Source of the DNA: Boswellia sacra
Taxonomy: Eukaryota > Streptophyta > Magnoliopsida > Sapindales > Burseraceae
DNA length: 64,000 nt
Assembly (NCBI GenBank): GCA_013180625.2
Contig: SNVD02014099.1
Coordinates: forward strand, 372,001 to 436,000
Direction: 5' to 3'
The notes below the pieces were generated by a model. That model saw only the letters and a list, made by a program, of their open reading frames with translations. It did not search any database and was not told the DNA's origin. The position numbers and the translations under genes were made by a program. Position 1 is the first letter of the stretch, and each line of letters opens with the position of its first letter. Below are positions 1 to 12,029 of the stretch, one piece after another.

Positions 1-132
1 TCAAGAAATGGGACATAGAACCTACATCGACAAAAACCATAATCCTGCCTAATTTCTACAAAAATATGGATCAACAACGTGGGTAAATCAGGTCTTTATT
101 TTGCCATTTAGTCGATACTTGAATCTTAAATC

Positions 133-149
133 AGCCCTTTGGGTCCAAG
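133..149. repeat. 17-bp perfect inverted repeat, arm 1 (partner 638-654)
   Basis: Positions 133-149 are the exact reverse complement of 638-654. The second arm lies in the GKPFGSKV coding part of the TRM61 pseudogene. The first arm lies exactly where TRM61 homology ends, which suggests a fold-back or template-switch joint. Confidence 0.8.
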
Positions 150-823
150 AGATTCACATAAGCGTTGTACTTGCTCAATACATGGTGAGAAGGGCACAAA
201 ATCCCATCTTGTTTCAACATTTTTGCAGCTGAAGCAATGGCCAGCCAAGGTTGTGGTAGGTTTAGAAAAACAGAATCAGCCAATCCAGATAACTCAGCTG
301 GAAATCCCTCACCCTGAATATCTCTAACTCCCACAGTGACTAAGCTGCTAACTCCTGTCCTCTCAAAATCCTCCCTAGCTGAGGCAGCCCTTTGCTCATG
401 GAAATCAAATGTATATACATGTCCTGTAGGAGCCACAGCCCTGGCAAGTGATGTTGTCAAAGATCCGCTTCCAGTCCCTGACTCCAGAACTAGACAGCCA
501 GGAACAATTTCCAAGTACATGATCACAAAGCTAATATCTACAATATAAAGAATCTGAGTTCTATGGCTGAAAACCAAGGTCCACAAAACTGGAGTTGGAG
601 CTAAAAACTAAACAAATCCACCCTTATTGCTAAACACCTTGGACCCAAAGGGCTTCCCGATCCAGTCCAAATGTTTAAATACACCAAACTGGTTCTGAAG
701 TACAGAACTCTTAGACACTTTAACAGCTTTCATCGAGTCATGCCTCTCATAAACAATAACCAAATCCCCATCTCCAATGCATCCGGTAAAGGATATCTTT
801 TTTGTTGCATCACTTGGCAACAT
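150..823 (-). pseudogene. TRM61-like tRNA (adenine-58-N1) methyltransferase pseudogene
   Basis: Reading on the minus strand from ATG at 823, the protein matches the catalytic subunit of the TRM6/TRM61 complex, which makes m1A58 in tRNA. The N-terminal OB-like part contains GDLVIVYERHDSMKAV and GKPFGSKVFSNKGGFV. The Rossmann part contains the SAM-binding motif LESGTGSGSLT and the FDFHEQRA segment. It is broken in three ways. There is an in-frame TAG at 608-610 directly after GGFV, with the frame reading on into LAPTP. A one-base frameshift lies near 191-194, after KQDGIL. All homology to the C-terminal part is lost below about 150. The usual Asp of the DLPxPW motif is Asn (FLNLPQPW). No intron interrupts the retained part. 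A minus-strand ATGGTTCTGCAG followed by a GT donor near 1391-1405 could be a remnant of an upstream leader exon. Family assignment is from recognised motifs; non-functionality is directly visible. Confidence 0.85.
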
Positions 824-2259
824 ACTTTAAATACCGAATTTATTTAAGGCGGAGTTAACAAAAGCAATTATCTGCTCACCTCTCCTAGCAGGCTTAGTAG
901 CAACGTTAATGTCCTCCAGAAAGAAAAATATATTTTACCATTCAAATTGAGAGGCATTTTATCAAACAGTTGGTAAGCATAAGCAAATAAATAAGTGCTT
1001 TACAACTAAATGATCCATAACTGAAATTTCAAAGCCAACACAAACAGAATCAAATTCAAGATAATCAAACTAACCAATAATCGCTCCAAACAAATAACTC
1101 CAAGCCCTCCGTAACTACTTCGACAATTCTTCAACTCAATACACAAATTGCTATCCACCACAACCATCTAAACAAAAAGGGCAGATAAATTTATCGGATT
1201 TCTATCGTTATCAAATACCAATCAACACTAGAACCCAGTTGAAACAAATCGAGTGAAACACAAACACATATACAAACAAATTCAAAATTATCATGGTTAC
1301 CTTATTTTAATCAGTTTTTGATGGTTTATGTTTTAATTTATTACCACATGTTGGATTAGAAAAGTTGAATTGAAAGAGATTAGGTTACTGACCTGCAGAA
1401 CCATGGCTTCAGTTTGGTTTTCAGGCACGCTGAAGAGTAGATTTTGTGAAATCTTTGGCGACATCCGCGCCAAAAGAAAATGGGTTTTCTGTCTCTTTTA
1501 TTTTCTTAAATAGTTGCCTTTGAATTTTTGTCCCATGTTCGAACCTTGCAAATGTTAAAATAGAAAATGATGTCAGATACACAACGCCGAGAGACAGAGA
1601 GAGAGAGACAGAGACACCAACAATTCTTGCTCGCCATCGGGTTCGTGTGTGTGTGATAGAGAGGAGGAGTGCGAAGAGGTGGCAATGTTTCAGAGAAGAA
1701 ACGGAAACCAGGGCTATTATCTATGTCGCGTTTATAAGGTTTTTGTAATTTATATGTTTAATAAATTTGTAATTTAAAAACACTTAAAAATGACAAATGT
1801 ATTGAGGAGGTAAGTTCGACTTATTATATTTGACTGATTTTTTAAAAACCCACAAATAGACAAAAAGAAAAGTAATAAATATCTTAAAAATTCTTGGAGT
1901 GCAGGTATTTCCAATATATCTATATTAAATCATAAACTTATATTATTTAAATAAATATTTAATGTTGATAAATATTTAAATTTTCAAAATTCTAATGCTA
2001 TATAATTTTTAAAATTCTAATTTAGTTAAATTTTTAGCATTAAAAATTTTAAATTTAATATATCCATATTGAAAGTTCAAAAATATTAAACTTTTGTAAT
2101 TCTAATATTAGTTAAATTTTTATGTTAAAATTTTTTAATTTTAATATATATATATATATTAATGTTAAAAAATATTTAAAATTTTAAAATTTCAATATTA
2201 GTTAAATTTTTTATGTTAAAAAATTTTAATTTCAATAAAATAAAAAGTAAATTATAAAA
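824..2259. other. 5' flank of TRM61 pseudogene and AT-rich spacer
   Basis: No convincing coding sequence is seen. 824-1450 would be leader and intron of the TRM61 pseudogene. 1590-1615 is a GA-rich microsatellite inside a possible CT/GA-type promoter. 1750-2260 is very AT-rich and repeats a motif like TTAGTTAAATTTTT several times, probably decayed repeat DNA. Confidence 0.5.
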
Positions 2260-2511
2260 AATTACAATAAGACATTTCGTAACATGCGGGTTGAGCATGT
2301 TGCTGAATCTGATAGTTTTAGCAACGTGCATTTTCTGCACGTTGCAAAATATAATTTTTCGCAACGTGCATTACATGCGCGTTGCTAAAAAGAAAATTTA
2401 GAAACTTTTCGCAACACACAAGAAATGCACGTTGCGAAATGCATCATTCAGCAACATGCATCAGCGCGTGTTGCGAAAAACATGTTGCTGTATCCAACTT
2501 TTCTTGTAGTG
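2260..2511 (+). mobile_element. Orphan right end of a CACTA-type transposon
   Basis: The segment ends at 2511 in CTTTTCTTGTAGTG, the reverse complement of the conserved CACTACAAGAAAA terminus of plant CACTA elements. It is preceded by about ten direct and inverted copies of a GCAACGTGCAT/ATGCACGTTGC motif, which resembles the subterminal repeats where CACTA transposases bind. No matching CACTACAAGAAA left terminus is found upstream in the window, so the element is either truncated or its left end lies outside. No transposase ORF is visible. Confidence 0.6.
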
Positions 2512-2940
2512 CTTGCTTTGGTGTATCTTTTGTTTGAACTAATTAATGGATTTCTTTTTGAGGTACTAAAGCTGGTTTATACCAAAAATAGGTTATGTCC
2601 CTAGGCACACCTTTTATTAAAATTTAACAAAATAAATTTTTATAAAATCTTAGCTTTATAACCATAAAAATGATATTAATTAACCACTTAAAATTTAACA
2701 GAACAATCCTTAACTAATAAAGACATATAAAACCACTATCTTTTCCGAAAATTTGAACGCAAAACTCATTTAGTTAATGTGTTTATATTAATATCCCACA
2801 ATGTTTGTTGAACTTTAAATTATTTTTATTGTATTTTTCAGTCAATTAAGTTTCAAGCTATTGAATTTATGTTGGATGTTAATGAGAATATATAAGGAAT
2901 TACAAAAATAGGCAAAGTAAATATATAATTTGTTGATGCG

Positions 2941-3396
2941 TGGATTGTACAGGCTTGCATTCCACGAATATTGTCCACTTTGGCCCAAAGCGAACACAGT
3001 TTTGTCCTAAAAGGACTCTTGTTGAGGAAGGGGAGTAGCTCATCCTCTTATAAGATGCAAGCTAATCCATTACACAAGAGATGTGAGATAAAGTCACCGC
3101 CACTTATTTGGACCTAGAATAAACAAGCCCCTTATTGGGTTGTGTTGTGGCACACTAGGATGGGATACTGGTGTGGACGTTCTCACAAACGACACCAACT
3201 ATTGTTGCATGGATTTTACAAGCTTCCATTTTCACGAGTTGTTGTTCGCTTTGGGCTAGAGTCTGTATAATTTTGTCCTGAAAAGAGCCCTCATTGGGGA
3301 AGAGGATTAACCCCTCCTCTTATAAGCCACGTGTCAGTCAACTACACAAGAGATATGGACAAAGTACCTACCTCTAATATGGACCTAGCATCAATA
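2941..3396. repeat. Degenerate direct repeat, two copies about 265 bp apart
   Basis: 2941-3117 and 3207-3396 share the order: GGATT(G/T)TACA(G/A)GCTT, a CAC(T)TTGG(C/G)C(C/T) block, TTTTGTCCT, CCTCTTATAA, ACACAAGAGAT and TGGACCTAG. They are two diverged copies of one dispersed repeat, possibly remnants of LTR or MITE DNA. No ORF is present. Confidence 0.6.
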
Positions 3397-4250
3397 TAAT
3401 TTAAAAATTTTAATCATGTTGTATACTTATAAAATGGGTGTTGAGAGCCAAAAATTGCGTTCAAATAGCATCACCTCTTTTTTCCCTTCAGTTTATTAAT
3501 ATAAGCTTCACTACGCATTTGTCCAAACAATAACAAATGCATTATCTCTTCTTATAAATTCAAGACTACAAAATTGTGATGCCATGATATTATTGAAAGA
3601 ATCATTTCCAAAATTTAATTGCATTAATTCAAATGGATGTTATGACAATTAGGCAATAATGTCACATTAATTTACATAAAAAGTTTTTAAGCATTACTCT
3701 ACTCTTACCCAAATCCCAATTTCTTTAATATCATGGGTCCAATTTTAAAATCTAACAAATTTGGTGACTGCATTATAACTATTAAGAAACCATCAAACCG
3801 AAAACCAACACTATTTGAGTCTAATTACAAGAATCTTTTATGTAGCTTGAAGTTAATTTTAGGATCGAAAATATGTGATAAGACTTGCTAACTTAACAAA
3901 GTTTGAAATGATTTTGATAAGTATATGTGAGATTTGAATAGGAGATCTTTAGTTAATAATTATAATATTGCTTAACCAAAAGCTTCAACTTATTAACATG
4001 TAAAGCTTTTTAACACTAATATTAAGTAGTCTAACAATTAAGATTAATTTTTACTATATACTTATCAAAAATAATATTAATTAGTTTTCGCATCACTAGC
4101 ACAGCATTATTCGAACATAACATAACAAAAATATGATGAAATCATTAATAAATCGACCTTAGTTGTATCAAGAGGGAAAAAAAGTTGTCTTTTTGTGTAA
4201 CATCCCGATTTACTATTGTATGTTGTCCATTTTTGATATACAGTCCATCA

Positions 4251-4628
4251 CAGTTTTGTTCTCAGGCTTTGGAGTACTCAAAAGGCTTCTAACTGCTTAA
4301 AAAACTCATGGGATATTTAACTTAACATATCCTTCCAAACCAATGTGGAATGTTACATTCACCCTTGCTTTAAGCCCAATGTTCTCATTGGCAAACCCTT
4401 CTCAAGCTACTCTGAGCATTGACTCACTTTCAATTAGGTGGGCTTTGATACCATTTTTAACACTCCATCCCACTATAGATATTGTCCACTTTGGAAACAC
4501 GATCTATTATGGTTTTATTCTCAGGCTTTGCAACCTAAAAAGGTCTCCAACAGCTTAAAAAGCTCATAAGACATTCAACTTATCTTAAGTAGATATCCTT
4601 TCCAAGCGATGTGGGATGTTACATTATG
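4251..4628. repeat. Degenerate direct repeat with GATGTGGGATGTTACA end
   Basis: 4251-4361 and 4510-4628 both run from TTTT(G/A)TTCTCAGGCTTTG through CTTAAAAA(A/G)CTCAT and ATATCCTT(T)CCAA to (C/A)(G/A)ATGTGG(A/G)ATGTTACA. A further diverged pair sharing AAGTGGTGA...TAACA(A/G)(G/A)GATC(T/C)TAA occupies 4645-4980. These are remnants of a dispersed plant repeat. The open frame over 4343-4558 falls in this repeat and is not considered a gene. Confidence 0.55.
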
Positions 4629-5080
4629 CAACATCCAAGATCCACGCTAAGTGGTGATGGTGGATTCTATTTCGAGTCCTATATCACGTGGTAACAAGGA
4701 TCTTAATTGGTTTATTTATCTCATGAGTTCCATAAGTTATTGGAGGCCTTGTGAGTTGCAAATCTCAAGAGCAAAACCGTGACAAATTATGTATCCAAAG
4801 TGAACAATATCTTAAAATGGATCTAGGCGTGGCAATGCTATCAAGGCCAATTTCATATTGACTAGAAAATGATGTATAAGCCCCTAAGGGGGTAAATTGT
4901 ACCATACAAGAACAACACTAAGTGGTGAGGATGAATTTGTTTTGGGTTCCATATCGTCTAGTAACAGAGATCCTAACTGGTTTATTCTAAATCTTTAAAT
5001 TTTAGCTTATCTATATAGTATTGTTAATTGGTATATTGGACTTTTTGGGATTGAAAAGAGATTTAAGAGACGTGTTGTTG

Positions 5081-5099
5081 ATAGTTAATGCTTCATTCA
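5081..5099. repeat. Left target-site duplication of LINE copy 1
   Basis: ATAGTTAATGCTTCATTCA (19 bp) is repeated exactly at 17155-17173, immediately after the poly-A tail of the LINE. Confidence 0.93.
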
Positions 5100-6879
5100 C
5101 CGTGGAAGCATTATAATGGAAAACGTTCATAGGATTTTTCGATTATGACAAGCAAAAGTAGTGTGCTTTTGCTCAGATTTAGAGGTAAGTAATACCACTA
5201 TAATGTGCTTATTTTTCATAACGGGAGAGAAATGACATCGTCGGAGTTACTGTTCACTCTGTCGGTTTTGTGAGTTTGGCTATAAGATTTACGTATATTG
5301 TAGATCGAAGTATCCTAAACAAACTTTCCTTCTTGAGCCTCTCCAGATTCTGAATGGAAAACGTTCAAATTTACAGAAAACACAATCAGAATTCACTATT
5401 CATTCACCGTCGAAGGGCGAGTGAATTGTCACCACCACTACTGTCGCCATCGTCTCAACCCGATCTATAATTTTTCTTTCATTATCGACACCTGTTTCGA
5501 TTACTATCACCTCCATCCATGGCCTTTAATATTACTATTCACTGCCGCTTTTTCTGACAAACGGCTAGTGGGTCGACACCTCTGCCACTGAGTTGTAGAT
5601 CAAGGGATGCTGGTCAGATTTTTCTTCAGTAGTATTGTCAGATTCCCAGCAAATCTCCCTGTAATTGCGATTCAATTTTCGGTAGGTACTATTCATGATG
5701 GTACTATTTATCAACCTGACCAGTTTGCTCCTCGGGCTATTCCACGCACGTTTGCTTTTTGGATGCCCCCCAGATTCCTTACAGATCATCAAAATCCAAG
5801 GAGCAACGTCAAACGTGCAAGCCACTGTTCACTATTCACCCAACCAAAACTATTTATCAGTACATTCATGCTCGTTCTGGTGACTGGTATACACTCCTAT
5901 TGCAATTTCACTTTAGAATTGTTGTGAATTTGCTATCTAGCGTGCATTTGGTTGCTTTGATTGTTGGTTGGATTTTTGAAGTTTTTGGAGTTGATTTGGG
6001 TTGATTGCTACGGGTTGGAGTTTTTTCCACTATTTTCACCAAACTTTTCCTAGCCTGTACCACACGATTCCCACCATGGCCATCCCCGCCCCTACCAAAT
6101 TTAACCAACCCCAACGTCTACCTCGTGACACTCAAACACATCCATCTGCTCGAAACAACACCCACACACAATCCTTACCTAAACCACCCGGCTCTTGGGC
6201 CGACGGGGTTCGGGTTACTGAGGCCAACACTAGATTTCATCTTGACTCAATAGCCCGGAAGGTTCCGGGTTCGATTCTTGAGCTTCCTGATGATTTAGTT
6301 GATGATGCGGGGGCTGATTGGTTGCACTGTATTGTGGGATTTTTTTCGAGGTATACTATGCCTTTCCATGCTGCAAGTTCCATTGCTATGCGTGCATGGA
6401 AGTCTAGTGGTTTGGAGGATGTCCGCTCTACTGGGACGGGTTTCTTGATATTCAAATTTAGAACGGTAGAGGAGGTTCATGATATTTTAGAAAGAGGGCC
6501 TTGGATGTTTGGCGGGAAGCACATCATTCTGCAACAATGGAATCCTCATTTTTCTTTTGATCAGAGTAGGATTACCAGGATCCCAGTCTGGGTTCGATTG
6601 CATGGACTACCATTTCCATTATGGTCAGCTAAAGCACTCAGTGCTATTTCTAGTATGGTTGGTCGACTGTTATCATGTGACAGGATGACTTATGAGCACA
6701 CTCGGTTATCCTATGCCAGGGTTTGTGTTGAGATAGATGCGGACCACTCTCACTACAAGAAATTTTAAAATATTTGACACATAAACATTATTATATTTGA
6801 GGCTTTTTTAAAAATGAGTCAAATATGGAGGAGCTTAAAAAAGTCAACCCGCTTCCTCCGTTTACTTGACACAATTTTT

Positions 6880-7210
6880 ATATATCTTAATTACAAAATT
6901 GCCACCGCTTATTGAATATTTCGTTTCCCTCCTTCTGTTTGCATTTCCCCCTTTTATTTTGCCCCATCCGCTCCATTTTTTCTCATTCCCTCACTACACT
7001 CCTCTCACCGATTGAAATCACTTGAATCACTCAACTTCTCTCTCTCACCGATTGAAATCAGTAAACTTCTCCTACGCTTTCTTCGTCGATCCCTCACTCC
7101 CTATCATTGGGTAATTTCGACTTCTCATGCTTCCAGTCTCTCTATCACTAGGTATGTTTCTCTCATCTCCTCTCATCTCCGTTGCTATCTCTCTTCACTT
7201 TGATTTTCCT
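6880..7210 (+). promoter_or_regulatory. Pyrimidine-rich promoter/leader-like segment inside the CACTA element
   Basis: A CT-rich tract contains an 18-bp direct repeat CTCTCACCGATTGAAATCA-like unit at about 7003-7021 and 7042-7060, with TCTCTC runs. It looks like a plant promoter/5' leader captured with the downstream gene pieces. There is no direct evidence of transcription. Confidence 0.3.
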
Positions 7211-7471
7211 GGTGAGTGGGTTTTTCTTTTTCTTTTTCTTGTTCTTGTTTGAGCCTTAGTTGAGTGGCCTATTTTCGATTTTGAAGCTAGTAAAACGTTT
7301 TTTTTCTATCAATCTTCTTGAAAGCACGCTTCGCATTTTGGTTTATTTGGAAGTAATTTTAATCCTAGTTGAGGAGCTTTCACGTTGAAGTGTGCTTAAA
7401 TAGATGTCTCTGCTTTTTGTGCTTTAATTGCTCAATAAAATGTCTAATTGAGAATTTCTGTGAATTTGGTA

Positions 7472-8872
7472 AGGACTATAAGAGTTGCTTGTAGGCTTGA
7501 TCTGGAAAGAAGGATTGCATCTCAGTTGGATATTGCTGCTCTTGATGATCTTTTAATCCCATCTTTCTGACATGCTGGTGATACATTATTTGATGTTGAC
7601 ACAGTTCAAAGGATATTGGTAAATTTTGCACAACAAGATGATAGTGAAGATGATATGGATGATGCATCTGTTTTTGAGCCCGACAGTCCTGGTTCACCAA
7701 CCCAAACTGCATTGTTTAAGGTTTCAAAATTGGTAGACAATTACCTAGCTGAAATTGCCCCTGATGCAAATCTCAAGCTTTCTAAGTTCATGGCCATTGC
7801 AGAGACTTTACCAGACCATGCACGTACTGTTCATGATGGATTGTATCGAGCCATTGATATTTACCTGAAGGTATGTTACTTATTATTCTCTTTATGACAT
7901 CTCAATAGAATTGTTCGAGTCTTTGCTTCAAACTAATGTGGATGTCTTTGTTGAAAAATGAATATGTTTGATAGGCAATGCTGAATCGCTGATGGATGAA
8001 GTAGATAGTTATTAGTGATTCCTTTTGCAGATAAAACTAGCCTCACCAATCCTTCAGAAATTTAAAGATGAAAAACTCCAAGCTGTCCTACTCGCTAATA
8101 TCTTCTATAACTATAATAATTATTGTAGACTTGCAAATTTTATCCAAACCCTTCTAATCTAGATAGTATTCACCAGCTGCTAATAACACATGTTTTGCCT
8201 CATTATGAATATCAAAAATAAGCCAAGCAGGATTCTTTTACGACAAGATGAACCAGAAGTACATATTCATTTCTGCCAGTCGTTCCTATGTAGCAGTTGT
8301 ATCCCTGATATATTTTTGTTCTTGCGATTCTTTACCAGGCTCATCAAAACTTATCAGATTTGGACAAGAAGAAACTCTGCAAACTGATTGATTTTCAGAA
8401 GCTCTCACAAGAAGCTGGTGCACATGCAGCACAAAATGAACGCCTCCCTCTTCAATCTATCGTTTAGGTTCTCTACTTCGAGCAACTAAGGCTCCGTAAT
8501 TCCTTGTGCTGCTCTTATCTTGATGATGAGCAAAAGCCAGTGCACTAGTCATGGCAGATCAGCAGTGGTGCACTTAGTGCAGCAATGTCTCCACGAGACA
8601 ACTATGCATCATTGAGGCGAGAAAACAGAGAGCTAAAACTTGAGTTAGCTCGTTTAAGGATGAGATTAAATGACCTAGAAAAAGAACATGTTTGTATGAA
8701 GAGGGACATGCAAAGGTCTTATTCTCGTAAATTTATGAGTTCTTTCTCAAGAAAAATTGGTAAGCTTAGCTTCTTTAGACATAGTTCTTCACGGGGTTCA
8801 AGTACTCCCTCAAAACATTCTTATAGAACAGATTCTAAGGTGATTGAGAGAACATGTGCCAGCACAGATTAG
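7472..8872 (+). pseudogene. Captured NPH3/BTB-family gene fragment (two exons plus intron)
   Basis: Exon A (about 7472-7870) reads the NPH3-domain segments RLDLERRIASQLDIAALDDL, LVDNYLAEIAPDANLKLSKF and DGLYRAIDIYLK, and ends at a GT donor at 7871. A 468-bp intron ends in AG at 8337-8338. Exon B (8339-8872) continues with AHQNLSDLDKKKLCKL, AHAAQNERLPLQ, a coiled-coil RRENRELKLELARLRMRLND and a Ser/Lys-rich tail ending at TAG 8870. NPH3 proteins act as BTB/CUL3 adaptors in phototropism and auxin transport. This copy lacks the N-terminal BTB part and has in-frame stops at 7568 (TGA), 8465 (TAG) and 8546 (TAG). It is inactive and was carried by the CACTA element. The retained intron shows DNA-level capture. 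Confidence 0.88.
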
Positions 8873-9668
8873 CTAATTCAGGTACCTGTAATTTTTTCTC
8901 TGTACATTTTCTTTAACTGCAAGCTGTACTCTTGGTTTATCTCATTAATTAGCGTTTTGCTTCCTTGTATATGAGTTGTGCTGCTTTGGGTGAGCAAGAC
9001 TGGGGCCCTTCTTGAATGCAAATTATGGTTTTTGGGGAAGTAAAACGTTGATATTGTTTAAGTTTTACATATGTAAAAGAGAATTTGATGTAAACATGTG
9101 GAAAATGTTCACGATAAATATATTTACTGATATGAGCATTCAGAACATGAAAAACAGAACTGCATTTGCAACCTCCATTAACTGACTTTTATTATATTTT
9201 TCTCTTTGCGGGCATATTAGTTTAAACAAGTTGGTTTCTATTGAATCTTTTCAATCCGAAAATCCTAAATCCAACTGAGTTATATATTTATAAAAAAATA
9301 TAATTATAGCAAATTGAAGGAATTACTAAAATTTAATGCAATTGAAGTTGGTTTCTTATTAATGGTTTCTTAATTCATACAATTGATGAGGCCCACAACT
9401 TATACATTAGGAATGGTAATAAAAGACCAATTAGCATCTGAAAATTACTAGAAAACCAAAATATCAAAACTAAACCTTGTAGACCCTGATTGTTGTTGCT
9501 AGTTTTTTGAAACTTGACTGCCAAACTTAATGCCATCAAATATCAAACTTTAGCACAGAAAAACACATTATGAGGACAAAATCAAGTTACTTCTGAGCGA
9601 GACTTAATGAAGAATCTACTTATCTCAAGAAAAGGTCTGAACTTTATCTTTATAACATATAGAACGAA

Positions 9669-9675
<7 letters not shown>

Positions 9676-9718
<43 letters not shown>
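9676..9718. repeat. (TA)n microsatellite
   Basis: Uninterrupted TA dinucleotide tract inside the CACTA element. Confidence 0.95.
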
Positions 9719-9720
<2 letters not shown>

Positions 9721-9993
9721 TTCAGATTCTGTGCTTATTATCTGTGGTTCCTCATCTTTCACTGGCAAGACAAAAGAGACCTTAAGATGATTTGACTTAC
9801 GAACACTTTCATCTTTCCTTAAGCAAGACTTTAACATAGGGACCTGTTGACTGTGCTCAAACTCTATATTACCAGCTTCTCTTCTACGGAACTTTGCACT
9901 TATGCTACTGTCATTAAGATATCTATCTTTAGCACTGAATGATCTGATCTTAGTTGTAAAATTTTGATCATATAATGTAATATGCATGTGCAT
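9718..9993 (-). other. Unidentified open segment inside the CACTA element, minus strand
   Basis: About 90 codons are open on the minus strand down to the TA repeat, with balanced amino-acid composition (for example NIEFEHSQQVPMLKSCLRKD and NHLKVSFVLPVKDEEPQIIS). This is unusual for decayed AT-rich DNA and it may be another captured exon. I do not recognise the family. It lies on the opposite strand to the neighbouring captured exons. Confidence 0.3.
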
Positions 9994-10046
9994 GTTTTAT
10001 TTCTTGTTTACTTACCGATATTGACTTGCGTTGGCCACTGATGCAG

Positions 10047-10169
10047 GATTATAAAAGGAATGTATTAATGGAGGCAGATATTCGATGTTCAAGCGCTATT
10101 CAAAGCATGGAGAGACAGCTCAGAGCAGCTTGCCATTCTTCTGACGCAAATATATATAGTATTGTGAAA
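10047..10169 (+). pseudogene. Captured exon of unidentified gene
   Basis: The sequence is preceded by TGATGCAG (acceptor) and followed by GTAAGC (donor). It encodes 41 uninterrupted codons, starting DYKRNVLMEADIRCSSAIQS and ending YSIVK, a helical, charged segment. The splice signals and the exact 123-nt length support a genuine exon taken up by the CACTA element. I do not recognise the parent gene. Confidence 0.45.
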
Positions 10170-10951
10170 GTAAGCATCCATTGCCCAATTTTTCTCTTTA
10201 TAAAAGCACTTTTATAGAATTTCAGAGAAATCATAAACTTAAATTCTCTTTTCATGATATACAACGTTTCTCACTGATGTTTTTCCTCTAAACCTATAAG
10301 TTCTTTCAATTTTTAAACCTTCATTACTTTGATTTTGGAATCATTGTCCATCCGTGAGGCAGTAACTTTTAGGAGTTTGTGTGCATGCCTTGTATGCTTC
10401 CCTAATTGGTCTCTGATCGGGGATTAGATAATGTATTAATACAATGCTTGTTTACGCTCAATTGTTGATTAGCTTTTTTGTCCATTTCTTTCTCTTATGT
10501 GAATATCTTTCCACTGAACGATCTGATACTTTTAGTCACGACTATTACACAGTTCTAGTTCTTCAATTGATGTTTCAAATGTCAGACCCACTGTATTAAT
10601 AGATGTACCCCAATGTTCCATTTTCTGGCTGCTCTGGAATATATCCTGATTGTCAACCATAAACCTGTTATGTTGCTTGTAGCTCTGAATTATGTAAAGA
10701 TGGCTGCTCTGAATTATGTTGCTTGTAGCTCTGAATTATGTTACAAACAGCTGTTAAGACCGTGTGTAGGGGTGCAAGCTGATTTTCAGATATGTGAAAG
10801 AAAATCAATATTTGATGTAGCCTCTTGTATGGTTACTTGCTTTCTTAATGAGTTGGTTCTTTTTATGGTTTAGCTCATTTAAATGTAAGATTGAACTAAA
10901 ATGACCTGTTTGTAAAACATTAATTGCATACAGATGGGTGAAGAATGACCA

Positions 10952-10979
10952 AATAATAATAATAATAATAATAATAATT
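10952..10979. repeat. (AAT)n microsatellite
   Basis: About nine AAT units inside the CACTA element. Confidence 0.85.
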
Positions 10980-11434
10980 TTTTTGGAATTGAATGGTTTG
11001 TGCAGCAAACAATGTACTAAGGTTTGCTACTTATAGTGGCATATTCTGGTTCAGAAAACATCATTGATCACCTGAAGTAATTGAAGTTTCTGATAAATTG
11101 CTCAATGTATTGAGTTTTGGAAGGATTGAATCTTTTATACATTAAGTGTTGCTGTTCTAAAATTAATCAGGCGATATCAAAAGAACAAATAAAATTAGTA
11201 AGTGATTTTTTGTTAACAAAGTTGAACATTTAGGTCTAACTGAGTACGTCTGCAATGATTTTTGTTTGTTCAGCCATATAAATTACTTAAAATAAGATAG
11301 AAACGTCCAGGAGCTTTATGTTAATTGAATTCTTTGGGGCCTTTTGGTACATTGGACTTGCTTTACTTATTCAACTCACATGACAATGGTTTTGGAATTT
11401 GTCGGACTAAACTCTTATTTGGCCTTTTTTTCAG

Positions 11435-11551
11435 CTTGCAGCAACTACATTTACTGGGGCAATATTTTGCTTTGGTGCCTTTTGTTTCAAGAGCATGTAT
11501 GGTTTCCTTGCTCTTTTCTCCATTGGTGAACTTTTAATCTTTGCCATTCAG
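11435..11551 (+). pseudogene. Captured exon of a Spinster-like (SPNS, MFS) transporter gene
   Basis: The exon is exactly 39 codons long, between a TTTTTTTCAG acceptor and a GTATTT donor, and reads FTGAIFCFGAFCFKSMYGFL and ALFSIGELLIFAIQ. These match the membrane-helix segment just before the APVNYVCLH region in plant Spinster homologues, which are MFS-type putative sphingolipid transporters. Only this exon is recognisable, so it is a captured fragment rather than a gene. It has no internal stop. Confidence 0.72.
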
Positions 11552-12029
11552 GTATTTCTTTTGCAAAGCTGAAAGACCTCAGCATCATCCAGATACGCTA
11601 GTTAATTTCGCTACTGCAGTCACATGTTTCCCATTTATCATGTAGAAACTTTTATACATTAATCTTATCAAATTCAGGATTATTTGTAATACAATTTTAC
11701 TTTCAATGTCTTCAAGTAGTGATCTTGATTTGGAATTCCTAGCCCTTCACAAACTGAAAATTATAAACTCATGTTAAGAAGCATAATTTATGCTAGTGAA
11801 AATATTTTTGTCCATGGTAAGATCTCAACCTTAATCTACCTATAATTGTTCAATTTTGTGTTAGGATTTATTGGGATTTAAATATGGTTTTTTAATGTTG
11901 ATAGAATATAGTTAGGTCTGATAGACTATAATTCAGATTTAATTTATTCATCTATAAATTTCGTAAACCTAAAACCAAGTTTGAAATTTCAAGGTCTCAC
12001 CAAGTTCGAAACCAAGTTCGAAATTTCAA

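Noticed and set aside
5565..6114. Several overlapping ORFs (60-106 aa) upstream of LINE ORF1
   Set aside because: They fall in the LINE 5' UTR, are in several frames on both strands, and the inverted copy does not preserve them.
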